64,000 nucleotides of DNA from the NCBI RefSeq assembly GCF_014206945.1, contig NZ_JACHON010000006.1:55001-119000 (forward strand), given 5' to 3'. The DNA comes from Gracilibacillus halotolerans. Its GTDB lineage: Bacteria; Bacillota; Bacilli; Bacillales; Amphibacillaceae. The position numbers and the translations under genes are program-made. A model generated the notes under the pieces. That model saw nothing but the letters and a program-made list of their open reading frames with translations. It did no database searches and was not told the DNA's origin. Shown here one piece after another: positions 45,027-54,865 of the stretch. Within the stretch, counting starts at the first letter, position 1; the number at the start of each line of letters is the position of its first letter.

Positions 45027-45516
45027 GATAGTAAGCAGAACCATCTTGTTAAGTACCTGCTTTCTTCTGTTGATGCCAACATTGGCATCAGCAGAAGACA
45101 AAGCAGAGACAAACAATAGTAGTAATGAAATTAGTGGAAAAATGAATTGGAAGATTGATAGAGTTATAAAGAGAGACGCTAATCGTAATAAAACAGAGAC
45201 AGAACTGGAGAAGAGTTTTCCAGAGCTTTTTAAAGTAGAGACAACAACTACGATTCATCAAGTGAAGGAAAAGAACCAGGAGTCGATTGAGGATTTGAAA
45301 AAACAGCTCTTTACTACAGATATTAATAGCTCAGCAACTATAGAAGAAACAAAAAAGATACTATTTAATGCAGACTATGTGGCTCCGAGAACCGCTGATA
45401 CAGAGGAAGAGGAGGACACATCTGGTAGTTCACCAATTTTAATGATTAGTTTAGCGACGTTAGCTTGTGTTGTAAGTGGAGCTGTCTTTTTATTATTTCA
45501 GCGACTTACCGGTTAG
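45016..45516 (+). CDS. essA: T7SSb component EssA
   Basis: The protein of about 166 aa has an N-terminal hydrophobic signal/TM segment (TILLSTCFLLLMPTLASA), an extracytoplasmic region of about 100 residues, and a C-terminal TM helix (ILMISLATLACVVSGAVFLL). That is the usual EssA topology. ATG 45016 is preferred (GAGG 9 nt upstream), although ATG 45007 and 44986 are in frame. It overlaps the end of esaA by 11 nt and precedes esaB, in S. aureus order. Confidence 0.85.
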   Translation: MLLKIVSRTILLSTCFLLLMPTLASAEDKAETNNSSNEISGKMNWKIDRVIKRDANRNKTETELEKSFPELFKVETTTTIHQVKEKNQESIEDLKKQLFTTDINSSATIEETKKILFNADYVAPRTADTEEEEDTSGSSPILMISLATLACVVSGAVFLLFQRLTG

Positions 45517-45526
45517 GAGTGGAAAC

Positions 45527-45811
45527 ATGAAAAAAAACAGTCATATCAATGTAACCATACATTTCGAGCAAGCTGACGCAGAAACGAGCTATGACTTACG
45601 CATTCCTGTTCATATATCGATAAAACAACTGTTGCTGGATCTAATGGAAACCCTCCACATAAGTAATCCAGAGCAATACCAAACTGTTTTAAAGGTTAAA
45701 ACCAAAGGTATGATTCTTGCCGATGATGATATATTGGCGGATTTCCCTGTAACGAATGGAGATATACTGACCGTATTGTCAAAAGAGGCGAATAGAGTGA
45801 AGAAGGGGTAA
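45527..45811 (+). CDS. esaB: Ubiquitin-like T7SSb protein EsaB/YukD
   Basis: The 94-aa cytoplasmic protein has a ubiquitin-like beta-grasp fold (INVTIHFEQADAETSYDLRI, then SIKQLLLDLMETL, ILADDDILADFPVTNGDIL). YukD and EsaB belong to this family and support or regulate secretion. ATG 45527 follows TAGGAGTGG; the longer frame from 45476 has no ribosome binding site. It ends 5 nt before essB. Confidence 0.88.
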   Translation: MKKNSHINVTIHFEQADAETSYDLRIPVHISIKQLLLDLMETLHISNPEQYQTVLKVKTKGMILADDDILADFPVTNGDILTVLSKEANRVKKG

Positions 45812-45816
45812 GCAGA

Positions 45817-47118
45817 ATGGAAGAAAAAAAGATAGAACTCCAAAACCTATCCTTAACCTTTACAATAGAAGGTGATACGAGGGTAGTTCGATTACCAAAA
45901 TCGCAAACGCAAATTAAAGACTCTCAGCAAACCCGTATGCTTACTGCTGTAAGTGGAGAATCTTTTGTACCACTAACTGTGAAAGAAGAAGGAGACGCGT
46001 TCGAATTTTCCTTTGAAGTGGATCGAGGACTAACTACTTGGAAACAGTTAAGCGAATTACATCGACATGAACAATTACGGTTACTATATAATATCTCTCG
46101 ATTAGTAAAACTTCTCCAATCTCGGATTACATTCTTTCTTCATCCTGATAATGTAGTTTTTGATGATAATTTGCAACCCCTCATCATTTATCGAGGAATA
46201 AGAAACGTAATACCTCCATTTGAGATGGAGGATGAAGAATTCTTAAAGCAATTGAAATGTTATAGTATCGCTCTCTTATCGAAAAAGTTTACGTTTGATC
46301 AGTTATACAATGGTTCGATTCACCATGCGAAGGAAACAGAATTCGAGAGACAGGTTCGAAGTAAAGAGAGTATCAATGAATTAATCGATTATTTGGAAAA
46401 GAGTTATCAAGCAGAACAGAAAAAAACGAAAAAGACGATGCAACTCCTACCAACTAAACGATTTACACTATATAAGCGTTTAGCCATATCTTTTATGATT
46501 GCATCGGTTTTATTAGCTGCTCCGCTTATTTATTTAGGAATCGTGAGTCTTCCTTATCAACAAAGCTTACTTAAAGCGCACGAGGAATATTTAATTTCTA
46601 ATTATGATGGGGTTATTACTACGTTAAACGGTGAAAATGCGGAAAAGATGCCGAAATCTTCAAAATACATTTTAGCTCATTCCTACTTACTCGCAGAGCC
46701 ATTAGCTGAAAGCGATAAGGATGTTATTTTAAATAATCTTAATTTAAATAGTGATAGCAATTATCTACTTTATTGGATTTATAATGGACGTGGGGAATTT
46801 GAGGAAGCAATGGAGAAAGCGAAGTATCTTGATGATCCGCAATTGATTATGTATGGGTTAATTAAGCAAATTGAGGCAGCGAAAAACAACCCAAAATTAA
46901 GTGGCTCTGAACGAGATGATATGGTGAACAATCTACAACAAGAATTAAACAAATACCGTGAAGATTATCAACTCGATGGCGAAGAGCCAGAAGATATGAA
47001 CTTTGAGGATTCCGAGCAGAATACGGATAGTCAAATTGGCGGTTCGATAGAAGAACAAACAGGCTCTAGTAATATAGAGCAAAATACGACAGAAGAAAGT
47101 AACAATGAAGAAGAATAG
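45817..47118 (+). CDS. essB: T7SSb pseudokinase membrane protein EssB/YukC
   Basis: The 433-aa protein has a cytoplasmic pseudokinase-like N-terminal domain (about 1-210), a single TM helix (LAISFMIASVLLAAPLIYLG, about 228-247) and an extracellular helical domain ending in an acidic, Gln/Asn-rich tail. This is the EssB/YukC architecture, a scaffold that contacts the ATPase EssC. It follows esaB by 5 nt. Confidence 0.9.
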   Translation: MEEKKIELQNLSLTFTIEGDTRVVRLPKSQTQIKDSQQTRMLTAVSGESFVPLTVKEEGDAFEFSFEVDRGLTTWKQLSELHRHEQLRLLYNISRLVKLLQSRITFFLHPDNVVFDDNLQPLIIYRGIRNVIPPFEMEDEEFLKQLKCYSIALLSKKFTFDQLYNGSIHHAKETEFERQVRSKESINELIDYLEKSYQAEQKKTKKTMQLLPTKRFTLYKRLAISFMIASVLLAAPLIYLGIVSLPYQQSLLKAHEEYLISNYDGVITTLNGENAEKMPKSSKYILAHSYLLAEPLAESDKDVILNNLNLNSDSNYLLYWIYNGRGEFEEAMEKAKYLDDPQLIMYGLIKQIEAAKNNPKLSGSERDDMVNNLQQELNKYREDYQLDGEEPEDMNFEDSEQNTDSQIGGSIEEQTGSSNIEQNTTEESNNEEE

Positions 47119-47196
47119 AGATTAACGATCGAACGTAGTACCGATAGAATTATTGAAAGTACTACAGGGGTTCTGTTTTTAGAGAGGGAGAATGAG

Positions 47197-50100
47197 ATGA
47201 TTTTAAAAACACTAATGGTCACATACGGTAATCAATCTCATAAATATGGACTACAGAAGAGTTTACAGAAAGAAATATCGGTTGGTAGCCATCAATCACA
47301 TGCGATAACCTTTCCCTCCATTTATGAAACGATCAAGGTGAATTGGGATGGGGAGTCGTGTTTCGTTAATGGCCAACTATTAGAAAGTCATATTCGTCTT
47401 ATGTTAGCCGATGGGGAGGCTATTCATTTTTATTTAATGGATGCTCAGGAGCTACATATGATGGACACAGCAGGAAAGGATTACTTCTCTATCGGTCCGT
47501 ATTCCTATGATGACATAGTAATAGAAAATTGTAAGGCAAGTCTATTTCTATTCCGTGAATCCATTGATGGCTGCTTTAAACTCGAAGTCTATGAAGGAGA
47601 TGTTTATGTAAATCATTCCTTAACGAAAGGTAATTGCGCGGTAGAGGCAGGGGACCAGCTCTTTTTTGATGGAATAGGAATTATTATTCATAGAGAAATG
47701 ATAGAGATCATGCCTTCAGGTAGAACGGTTTCTTCATCGTTTGTAGCTATTCCAGTAAAAGAAAATGACTTTGGACCAGATTATCCGAACTACCATCGTT
47801 CTCCAAGAATTATTTACAGGGAACCAGAAGATAAGCGTGTAATTGGCACACCAGCTCCAAAACCGACAAAGCCAAGTGAACAATTAGCAAGAACAATTGT
47901 CCCACCGCTTGTTATGATTCTAGCGTTAGGGTTAATATCTCTTCTACAGCCTAGAGGGATTTACATTATTGTGATGCTAGCTATGACAGTAACGACCGTT
48001 ATTTTTTCCGTTACTTCTTATATTAAAAGTGTGAAAAAATATAAGGCGGATATGATTCACCGTGAAAAAACATATCTAGCTTATATTCAACGGAAAACGA
48101 AAGAATTGCACGAGGCTATAGAAGAACAAAGACATGCTCTCACGTATCATTATCCTGACGTAGAAGAAATTCGTGAAATGGTATTAACGATTAATGCACG
48201 TATTTATGAAAAAACAAGATATCACCATGATTTTTTAACGTTCCGTGCTGGTTTAGGAACGGTAGATACGAGTTTTGAGATTGAATTTAGAGAAGAAGAA
48301 TACTCCCAAGAGGAAGATGAATTAATCGATGCAGCGAAAGAGTTGCGTTCTTTCTTTAATGAATTAGAGAATGTTCCAGTGATTACCTCACTGACAAATG
48401 GTCCGCTTGGCTTTATTGGCCAGCGAGAACTTGTTCGAGAACAACTCCAGTTATTAGTTATGCAAATTGCCTTATTCCATAGTTACCATGACGTACAGTT
48501 CATCAATATTTTTCCTGAGGAAGAAAAGGAAGACTGGAACTGGATGAGGTGGCTTCCACATGCAAGCTTACAAGAGTTGAACGTACGTGGCTTTGTCTAC
48601 CATGAACGCTCTAGAGACCAAGTTTTGCATTCTATGTATCAAGTATTAAAAGAGCGAAAACAACACCTTGAAGAAAAAGGTAATAGAAACGAGAAAATAT
48701 TCTTTTCGCCCCATTATGTCATTCTCATAACGGAAGAAAAGTTAATAATAGACCATATCATTATGGAATTCTTTAATGAAGATCCTAGTGAATTAGGTGT
48801 TTCCCTTGTATTTGTTCAAGATGTAATGCAATCTTTACCAGAGCACGTTAGAACGGTTGTAGATATTCGTGATTCTAAGAGCGGTAATATTATTCTAGAA
48901 AAAGGGGAATTGGTAAATAAAAGATTCACACCAGACCATTTCCCAGTACATTTTAACAAAGAAGACATCTCTCGTGGATTAGCGCCACTTCACCATTTGC
49001 AAAGCTTAAAAAATTCGATACCCGAAAGTGTCACTTTTTTAGAAATGTACAATGTTGAAAAGGTAGAGAATTTACAGATAGCGAGTCGTTGGGCACAAAA
49101 TGAAACATATAAGACAATGGCCGTTCCATTAGGGTTAAGAGGTAAGGATGACATTGTTCAATTAAACCTTCATGAAAAAGCACATGGACCACACGGGCTA
49201 GTGGCTGGTACGACAGGTTCTGGTAAATCAGAAATCATTCAATCTTACATTCTATCGCTTGCTGTTAACTTCCATCCTTACGAGGTTGCATTTCTTCTTA
49301 TTGATTATAAAGGTGGGGGAATGGCGAATTTATTCAAAGAATTACCGCACCTTCTAGGAACTATTACGAACCTAGATCGTACACAGGCTATGAGAGCATT
49401 AGCTTCCATAAAAGCTGAATTGCAAAAAAGACAACGATTGTTTGGGGAACATGACGTGAACCATATCAATCAGTATCAGAAGCTCTATAAGCAGGGTAAG
49501 GTCTCGGAAGCAATGCCACATTTATTCTTGATATCGGATGAATTTGCTGAATTGAAATCGGAGCAACCAGATTTCATGAAAGAACTAGTATCGACAGCGA
49601 GAATAGGTCGTTCATTAGGGATTCATTTGATCTTAGCGACACAAAAACCAAGCGGTGTTGTAGATGATCAAATCTGGTCTAACTCTAAATTTAAGCTGGC
49701 ATTAAAGGTACAAAATGCGAGTGATTCGAATGAAGTTTTAAAGACTCCGGATGCTGCAGAGATTACGTTACCAGGTCGTGCGTATCTTCAAGTAGGAAAT
49801 AATGAGATATACGAGTTATTTCAAAGTGCATGGAGTGGAGCAGACTATGTACCAGATAAGAATGAACATGAGTATGTGGATACAACCATTTATGCAATAA
49901 ATGAATTGGGACAATACGATATTCTTTCGGAGGATCTTAGTGGATTAGATAAGAAAGAGGAAGTGGAAAGTGTTCCTACTGAATTAGACGCAGTAATCCA
50001 GCATATACACGACTATGCACAAACAGCACAAATTGAACCTTTACCACGACCATGGTTACCACCTTTACCGGAGCAGATTTTCCTATCAAATATTCATCCT

Positions 50101-51657
50101 GTTTCCTTTAAAGAGGCATGGCAGCAACCTAAAGAGCATTTACAAACAACCATAGGTTTACTTGACCAGCCAGAATTACAAGAACAGAACCCACTAACGT
50201 TAGATTTAACAGAGGATGGACATATTGTAACCTTTGCAAGTCCTCAATATGGAAAGTCTACCTTCTTACAATCGTTAGTCATGGACTTAACAAGACAACA
50301 TCATCCAGGCCATCTACATGTTTACTTGCTTGATTTTGGCACGAATGGATTACTACCGTTAAAAGGCCTACCACACGTAGCGGATACGATTCTGTTGGAT
50401 GAATTAGAGAAGATGGGCAAATGGATACGCATTATTACGAATGTGGTGAAAGAACGTAAGCGAAAATTAAGTAAATATAGCGCAGCTGACATCGAGATGT
50501 ACGAAAAGATAAGTGGAGAAACTGTGCCTAATATTCTCATCGTTATCGACAATTATGACTCTGTAAGAGAAGCAGATTTTAGCGATGAACTAGAACGAAT
50601 TATTACTCAGATTGCTCGTGAAGGGGCAAGTATTGGGATTCACCTTGCGATTAGTGCCGGACGCCAAACAGCTATGAGAATGCCATTATTATCTAATATT
50701 AAATTACAGATGGCGTTATACTTGATTGATGAATCGGAGGCAAGGTCTATTGTCGGTAAGACGGATATAACTGCTGAGGAGTTACCAGGAAGAGGGCTGA
50801 TGAAACTGGAAGAACCAACCCTTCTTCAAATTGCTCTTCCTGCTGTGGGCGAAGATGTAATCGAACAGCTGGAAAACTTGAAACAAGAAGCAGATGAAAT
50901 GAGGAAGGAATGGAAAGGTGAGTTACCGAAGCCAATTCCGATTGTGCCAGATGTGCTCTTTTATCATGAATTTATGAAATTGCCGCATTCGTCAACTCTG
51001 TTGAGTGAAGGGAAATTACCATTTGGTGTAGATTTCGAAGACGTTATGCCGATTACATTTACGAATCCTACTCATATTTTCGTTGGTTCAACTGATGTTT
51101 TTAAGACGTATGAAGTGTTTCGTCTATTATTCCAAACATTAAAAACACAACTTGATAGTAGTATTATTGATGAATTGATATACTTTGAAGACAAAGCAGG
51201 TACGTTAGAGGATTATAAAGAAGATATCGATTGCTACTTATCTGGAACAAGTGAAAAGGAATCAATGGTTGATAATATATACCAAGTATTAAAGGCTAGA
51301 AAAGACATACCAAAAGAAGAGTATCAACCAATCTATCTACTTATGCCAGATTGTGTTGGATATGATGAAGAGTGGACAGACGAAAGTATAGATAAACTTA
51401 CTACCCTGCTAGAAGAAGGGGACAGATATAAGATTTTCTGTGTAGTAGGGGATGCTTTCGACAAGTTATCTCGTAGCTTTAGCCAACATGCTAGTGTAAT
51501 AAAGAAAATAAAAAATGTGATTTCCTTATCAAAAGTAAATGATCAATCCGTGTTTACCGTAAATAATATTGGATATCGTGAAGGACAGCTTGGAGATAGC
51601 GAAGGGTACCTTATTGAGAATGAGCAGGCTGTCAAAATTAAGCTACCAAAAGCTTAA
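47197..51657 (+). CDS. essC: T7SSb motor ATPase EssC/YukBA
   Basis: The 1486-aa protein has two FHA-like domains at the N-terminus (about 1-190) and two TM helices (about 235-275). Three FtsK/SpoIIIE-type domains follow: D1 has Walker A TTGSGKS (K677) and LLIDYKGGG, D2 has QYGKST (K1020), and D3 is degenerate (VFKTYE, K1303). It drives export of WXG100 and LXG substrates; its C-terminus usually sets substrate specificity between strains. The ATG follows AGAGAGGGAG. The M16-like protein gene begins 25 nt after its stop codon. Confidence 0.95.
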   Translation: MILKTLMVTYGNQSHKYGLQKSLQKEISVGSHQSHAITFPSIYETIKVNWDGESCFVNGQLLESHIRLMLADGEAIHFYLMDAQELHMMDTAGKDYFSIGPYSYDDIVIENCKASLFLFRESIDGCFKLEVYEGDVYVNHSLTKGNCAVEAGDQLFFDGIGIIIHREMIEIMPSGRTVSSSFVAIPVKENDFGPDYPNYHRSPRIIYREPEDKRVIGTPAPKPTKPSEQLARTIVPPLVMILALGLISLLQPRGIYIIVMLAMTVTTVIFSVTSYIKSVKKYKADMIHREKTYLAYIQRKTKELHEAIEEQRHALTYHYPDVEEIREMVLTINARIYEKTRYHHDFLTFRAGLGTVDTSFEIEFREEEYSQEEDELIDAAKELRSFFNELENVPVITSLTNGPLGFIGQRELVREQLQLLVMQIALFHSYHDVQFINIFPEEEKEDWNWMRWLPHASLQELNVRGFVYHERSRDQVLHSMYQVLKERKQHLEEKGNRNEKIFFSPHYVILITEEKLIIDHIIMEFFNEDPSELGVSLVFVQDVMQSLPEHVRTVVDIRDSKSGNIILEKGELVNKRFTPDHFPVHFNKEDISRGLAPLHHLQSLKNSIPESVTFLEMYNVEKVENLQIASRWAQNETYKTMAVPLGLRGKDDIVQLNLHEKAHGPHGLVAGTTGSGKSEIIQSYILSLAVNFHPYEVAFLLIDYKGGGMANLFKELPHLLGTITNLDRTQAMRALASIKAELQKRQRLFGEHDVNHINQYQKLYKQGKVSEAMPHLFLISDEFAELKSEQPDFMKELVSTARIGRSLGIHLILATQKPSGVVDDQIWSNSKFKLALKVQNASDSNEVLKTPDAAEITLPGRAYLQVGNNEIYELFQSAWSGADYVPDKNEHEYVDTTIYAINELGQYDILSEDLSGLDKKEEVESVPTELDAVIQHIHDYAQTAQIEPLPRPWLPPLPEQIFLSNIHPVSFKEAWQQPKEHLQTTIGLLDQPELQEQNPLTLDLTEDGHIVTFASPQYGKSTFLQSLVMDLTRQHHPGHLHVYLLDFGTNGLLPLKGLPHVADTILLDELEKMGKWIRIITNVVKERKRKLSKYSAADIEMYEKISGETVPNILIVIDNYDSVREADFSDELERIITQIAREGASIGIHLAISAGRQTAMRMPLLSNIKLQMALYLIDESEARSIVGKTDITAEELPGRGLMKLEEPTLLQIALPAVGEDVIEQLENLKQEADEMRKEWKGELPKPIPIVPDVLFYHEFMKLPHSSTLLSEGKLPFGVDFEDVMPITFTNPTHIFVGSTDVFKTYEVFRLLFQTLKTQLDSSIIDELIYFEDKAGTLEDYKEDIDCYLSGTSEKESMVDNIYQVLKARKDIPKEEYQPIYLLMPDCVGYDEEWTDESIDKLTTLLEEGDRYKIFCVVGDAFDKLSRSFSQHASVIKKIKNVISLSKVNDQSVFTVNNIGYREGQLGDSEGYLIENEQAVKIKLPKA

Positions 51658-51682
51658 GTTACATGAGGTGGAAGGTGATAGA

Positions 51683-52819
51683 ATGCTTTTGGAAAAACAA
51701 GTACTTCATAACCGTTTGAGATGTCTGTTTATTGATTCGAATGAAAGAGATAAGGTATATGTTTCTCTTCACATTGGTTCAGGATATGGAGATCGCATTA
51801 TAGCCAAGAATGGTGACATGGAATGGGTTGGCAGTGGGACTACGAATATCTTATTGAATATCCGTAAGAACCAAATGAAAGCAAAACGTCCAGATTTAAA
51901 TTTTCAATCTATTATTACAATGGACACCGCAACACTTTTCGTGGAAGTTCCTGTCTCAGAAGTAGAGGAAATAACAGAGATTATGTTAGCAAGTTTGCAA
52001 TGGGAGGACATTGAAGAAGAAGAATTTATAGAACAAAAAAAGGCATCAAAAAGGGCTTTTTTAGAAAACCTGGACCACGTCTCCTTTCGAGCGATGATGG
52101 AAATCCAAGCATATGCGTTTCCAAATAGACTGTTTAGTGTATCTCTTATCGAGCAAGATCTAGAAGAGGTGCAATTTGAAGATGTTCTGACCCTTCAACA
52201 AGCATTTTTTCACCCGGATAACAGTGTTTTAGTTATTTGCGGAGATATGAATAAGATAAATGTGAAGGATAAAATAGAGAAGCAGCAGATGCCCTATGAA
52301 AAGCCAAAGTTCCCAGCAAAACACGTCTACAAAAGAGCAGCTGAATTGGTAGATCAAGAAATAAGTCAACAAGCTAATACCTCTTACTTTATTGGCTCGT
52401 TAGCATTTCGAAGTGAACGTATAGGTTTTTCACTGGAGGAAGAGCATGTTTTTCTACAGATTATCGGTGAGGTTATTTTTAAGAAGGACTTTCAAGTAGA
52501 AGTGAATAAGGATCACGCGAGTATTATTTATCAAACTTCGCTAAAAACGCGATATAAGCAAGCGTTATTAGCCACAATTTGGAGCAAAAATAAATTTGAA
52601 CAAGCGAAAGCCAAAGTGTATGAAAGGTATCGGTACGTTAAGGATAACGATGCCGGCATGTATTCCTTTATATATGGCCAATTTGCAGTAAAAGACTTAG
52701 ATTTATCCCAGTTACTTCTTGAGGAAGAGATACTAGGATTTGATCGCTTCCGAGAATATATTGATTGTGTGCAAAATACAATGGCAGAAACGAAAATCCA
52801 CTATTCAAACGGAGGTTGA
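51683..52819 (+). CDS. M16-peptidase-like protein lacking the zinc motif, in the T7SS operon
   Basis: The 378-aa protein has the M16 (insulinase/pitrilysin) fold signature in its middle part: VLTLQQAFFHPDNSVLVICG, the conserved strand where active members have RPDNMVLVVAGD. The N-terminus has LHNRLRCLFID and a strand ending HIGSGYG. The position expected for the zinc site HxxEH reads DMEWVGSGTT, so it should be catalytically inactive. No TM or signal sequence is visible, so it is probably cytoplasmic. ATG 51683 follows GGAAGGTG, 25 nt after essC; the frame extends upstream into essC without a start signal. An adaptor or chaperone role in secretion is plausible but unproven. Confidence 0.65.
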   Translation: MLLEKQVLHNRLRCLFIDSNERDKVYVSLHIGSGYGDRIIAKNGDMEWVGSGTTNILLNIRKNQMKAKRPDLNFQSIITMDTATLFVEVPVSEVEEITEIMLASLQWEDIEEEEFIEQKKASKRAFLENLDHVSFRAMMEIQAYAFPNRLFSVSLIEQDLEEVQFEDVLTLQQAFFHPDNSVLVICGDMNKINVKDKIEKQQMPYEKPKFPAKHVYKRAAELVDQEISQQANTSYFIGSLAFRSERIGFSLEEEHVFLQIIGEVIFKKDFQVEVNKDHASIIYQTSLKTRYKQALLATIWSKNKFEQAKAKVYERYRYVKDNDAGMYSFIYGQFAVKDLDLSQLLLEEEILGFDRFREYIDCVQNTMAETKIHYSNGG

Positions 52820-52823
52820 GATA

Positions 52824-53111
52824 ATGGGAAGAGAGGTATTAGTTAAACCACACGAAGTTGAACAGCATCGCGATAACTTGAATGGGTCTATATCCGGTAT
52901 AGAAGCAGATACAAAACTAATCGAAACTGAGTTAAGTGAAACTAATTTAAATAGTATCAATAAACTAATGGAGATATTAGTAAACTTCGAACAAACGATG
53001 ACGATGTATGTAGAGATGTGTAATAAGGATACTGAGAAAGTAGACTTTGTGAAAAATAAACTCATTGAAGAGGATAATAGATTAGCAGATTTACGAATAT
53101 TTACTGAATGA
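52824..53111 (+). CDS. Small helical WXG100-superfamily protein, YwqI/DUF5344-like
   Basis: The 95-aa all-helical protein starts MGREVLVKPHEVEQHRDNLN and has a conserved-looking Asn-rich turn (LSETNLNSINKL) and a second helix ending DTEKVDFVKNKL. The size and pattern fit DUF5344/YwqI or the SACOL2603-type T7SS proteins that accompany LXG toxins. It starts 4 nt after the M16-like gene and ends 17 nt before the LXG-type gene, so it is likely the targeting partner of that protein. Confidence 0.6.
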   Translation: MGREVLVKPHEVEQHRDNLNGSISGIEADTKLIETELSETNLNSINKLMEILVNFEQTMTMYVEMCNKDTEKVDFVKNKLIEEDNRLADLRIFTE

Positions 53112-53128
53112 GAGAGGAGGGACCATAA

Positions 53129-54397
53129 ATGAAAAGATTGTCCAATTCTGATATCACGACGTTAGAAAAAGATGCACAACAATACCGAGAACAAGTGTTG
53201 GATGCATTCTATGATTATTATCAAAAGGTTCTCTCCTTTATCGATAGTCGCGCAATGAAGGGTAGCACTGGTGAGGCAGTATTCTCCTATTATGGGCAGG
53301 TTCACTTATACTTAATTAATAAGACGATGAACGTAGTTAGTGAAATTTCAGAAGAGATAACCCGTATTAAAGAAGAGTTTTTAGCTTATGAAGAAACATC
53401 TGATGGATTAGTAGACACGAGTATCGTAGACGAAAAGCGAGATAGAATCCGCCAAGTATTCCGTGACTTCGAAGCTCATGAAGCGAGATTGAAAAATGTA
53501 GAGTCTCAGATTATGGGTATATCGGGTGTATCTGCAACAGACACAGATTCAGTAGTAACGAAGTTTGGCCAGACAGATACAGTGATGAGAGAAATTGTAG
53601 AGAATTTAGAACAGAAGGATGAAAGAATCTCCAATAATTTAACGAATTTAGAAAGTCGGGTTAACGAGTTAAAAAATGCCATTATCGATATAGATAATAA
53701 TTATAAAACGGACAACGGCTTCTCACAGACAAAAATAGATGGAATCAAGCAGGCAGAATGGTATACCGAAGAGGAAACAAAAGAGCTTGCGGATAAGTTT
53801 ATAGATAGTCCATTCATGGTAGGCAGTCATGAAGGTAATTCTTATGTAAGTGAAGTGGGAATGGTAACAGATCTAGGCGACCATACGCTCGGAGTATCGG
53901 CTAATGACCATGGTTATGAGTATTCTGTAGACGGTAATACGATGAGTGTCGGAGGTCATTATACTGGATTAGAGGCGCGATCCGAGATTCAAGGTGACTT
54001 ATATAATAATACAACAAGAGCACAAATCGGCTATGCTGGAGCAAATTTAGAAGTAAGTGATACCGGATTTACTGCTGACGGTAATATCGGTGTAGCAAGA
54101 GCGGATGCTGATTTAACAGTCGGATGGGATGATTGGAATGTGCATGCTAGTGGAGATGCTGGTGTGCTAACGGCAGATGGAAAGGTAAGAGCAGACACAG
54201 GTGGAGTTGGCCTTAATGGATCTGTTTCCTTAGCGCATGCCGAAGCGGAAGGTGGAGTAAGCTTATTTGGAACGGATATCGATGTTGGTGTAAGTGTTGG
54301 TAAGGTTGGTGGTGGAGTAGAACTTGCTTGGGATAAGATAGAAATAGAGTTGAATATTATTGCTGGTGCAAAGCTATCGATCGATTTTCCATGGTGA
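53129..54397 (+). CDS. LXG-type T7SS effector candidate with glycine-rich beta-repeat C-terminus
   Basis: The protein is 422 aa. Residues 1-220 form a long helical domain with the LXG pattern (FIDSRAMKGSTGEAVFSYYG, then EISEEITRIKEEFLAYEE, and DTSIVDEKRDRIRQVFRDFE). Residues about 230-422 are beta-rich repeats with alternating Gly/Ala/Asp (TADGNIGVARADADLTVGWD, VGLNGSVSLAHAEAEGG), ending IDFPW. No known nuclease, NADase or ADP-ribosyltransferase motif is seen. It is preceded by a YwqI-like partner and followed by two small membrane proteins, the usual effector-immunity arrangement. A membrane-acting toxin is one possibility; a structural surface protein is another. Confidence 0.6.
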   Translation: MKRLSNSDITTLEKDAQQYREQVLDAFYDYYQKVLSFIDSRAMKGSTGEAVFSYYGQVHLYLINKTMNVVSEISEEITRIKEEFLAYEETSDGLVDTSIVDEKRDRIRQVFRDFEAHEARLKNVESQIMGISGVSATDTDSVVTKFGQTDTVMREIVENLEQKDERISNNLTNLESRVNELKNAIIDIDNNYKTDNGFSQTKIDGIKQAEWYTEEETKELADKFIDSPFMVGSHEGNSYVSEVGMVTDLGDHTLGVSANDHGYEYSVDGNTMSVGGHYTGLEARSEIQGDLYNNTTRAQIGYAGANLEVSDTGFTADGNIGVARADADLTVGWDDWNVHASGDAGVLTADGKVRADTGGVGLNGSVSLAHAEAEGGVSLFGTDIDVGVSVGKVGGGVELAWDKIEIELNIIAGAKLSIDFPW

Positions 54398-54475
54398 GTT
54401 AACGATTATTAGATGTATACGAAGAAATGAACACGTTAAAACAAGACCAACTTTCACAAAAAGGAGTATTTTATT

Positions 54476-54865
54476 GTGAGTTTACCAAGGTTTATTGTAT
54501 TAGCCGCAATTTCAATAATTATAAATCTAGCAAGTATGATAAATGCTGGATTTGCTCTCTGGTCATTGGTACTATTAATTTTTGCTATTTTTCAATTCAA
54601 ATTCCGAGATGCGAATAGGCCAGCAACTGATAAAAAGACATATGGATTCATACAAATATTTATGTTAGCTGTTTTAATCTTTATGAGTACAATGGGGCTT
54701 GTAGGGAGTTATGCATTAGGTTTATTCGTCTATGACCGATTTTCGCAAATTTTCATCGTATGTTTAATAGCAGCCGTGCTAGGATTGGTATTGTACTATT
54801 ACTTAGTAATTCGTTTAATGAGAGAGGCTATCTCTATCTTTAAACAAGGAAGGCGAGCAGGATGA
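54476..54865 (+). CDS. Four-TM membrane protein, candidate immunity protein
   Basis: The 129-aa protein has four predicted TM helices (residues 5-22, 25-42, 60-80, 89-112) and a short basic tail (FKQGRRAG). The start is GTG 54476 with AAAGGAG 8 nt upstream. It overlaps the next gene by ATGA. I do not recognise a named family. Its place directly after the LXG-type gene suggests immunity to a membrane-acting effector. Its first two helices resemble those of the next protein, as if the pair arose by duplication. Confidence 0.6.
   Translation: MSLPRFIVLAAISIIINLASMINAGFALWSLVLLIFAIFQFKFRDANRPATDKKTYGFIQIFMLAVLIFMSTMGLVGSYALGLFVYDRFSQIFIVCLIAAVLGLVLYYYLVIRLMREAISIFKQGRRAG

Noticed and set aside
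51569..51682. Upstream extension of the M16-like protein into essC
   Set aside because: Starting at 51569 would overlap essC by about 90 nt without a ribosome binding site; ATG 51683 has one.
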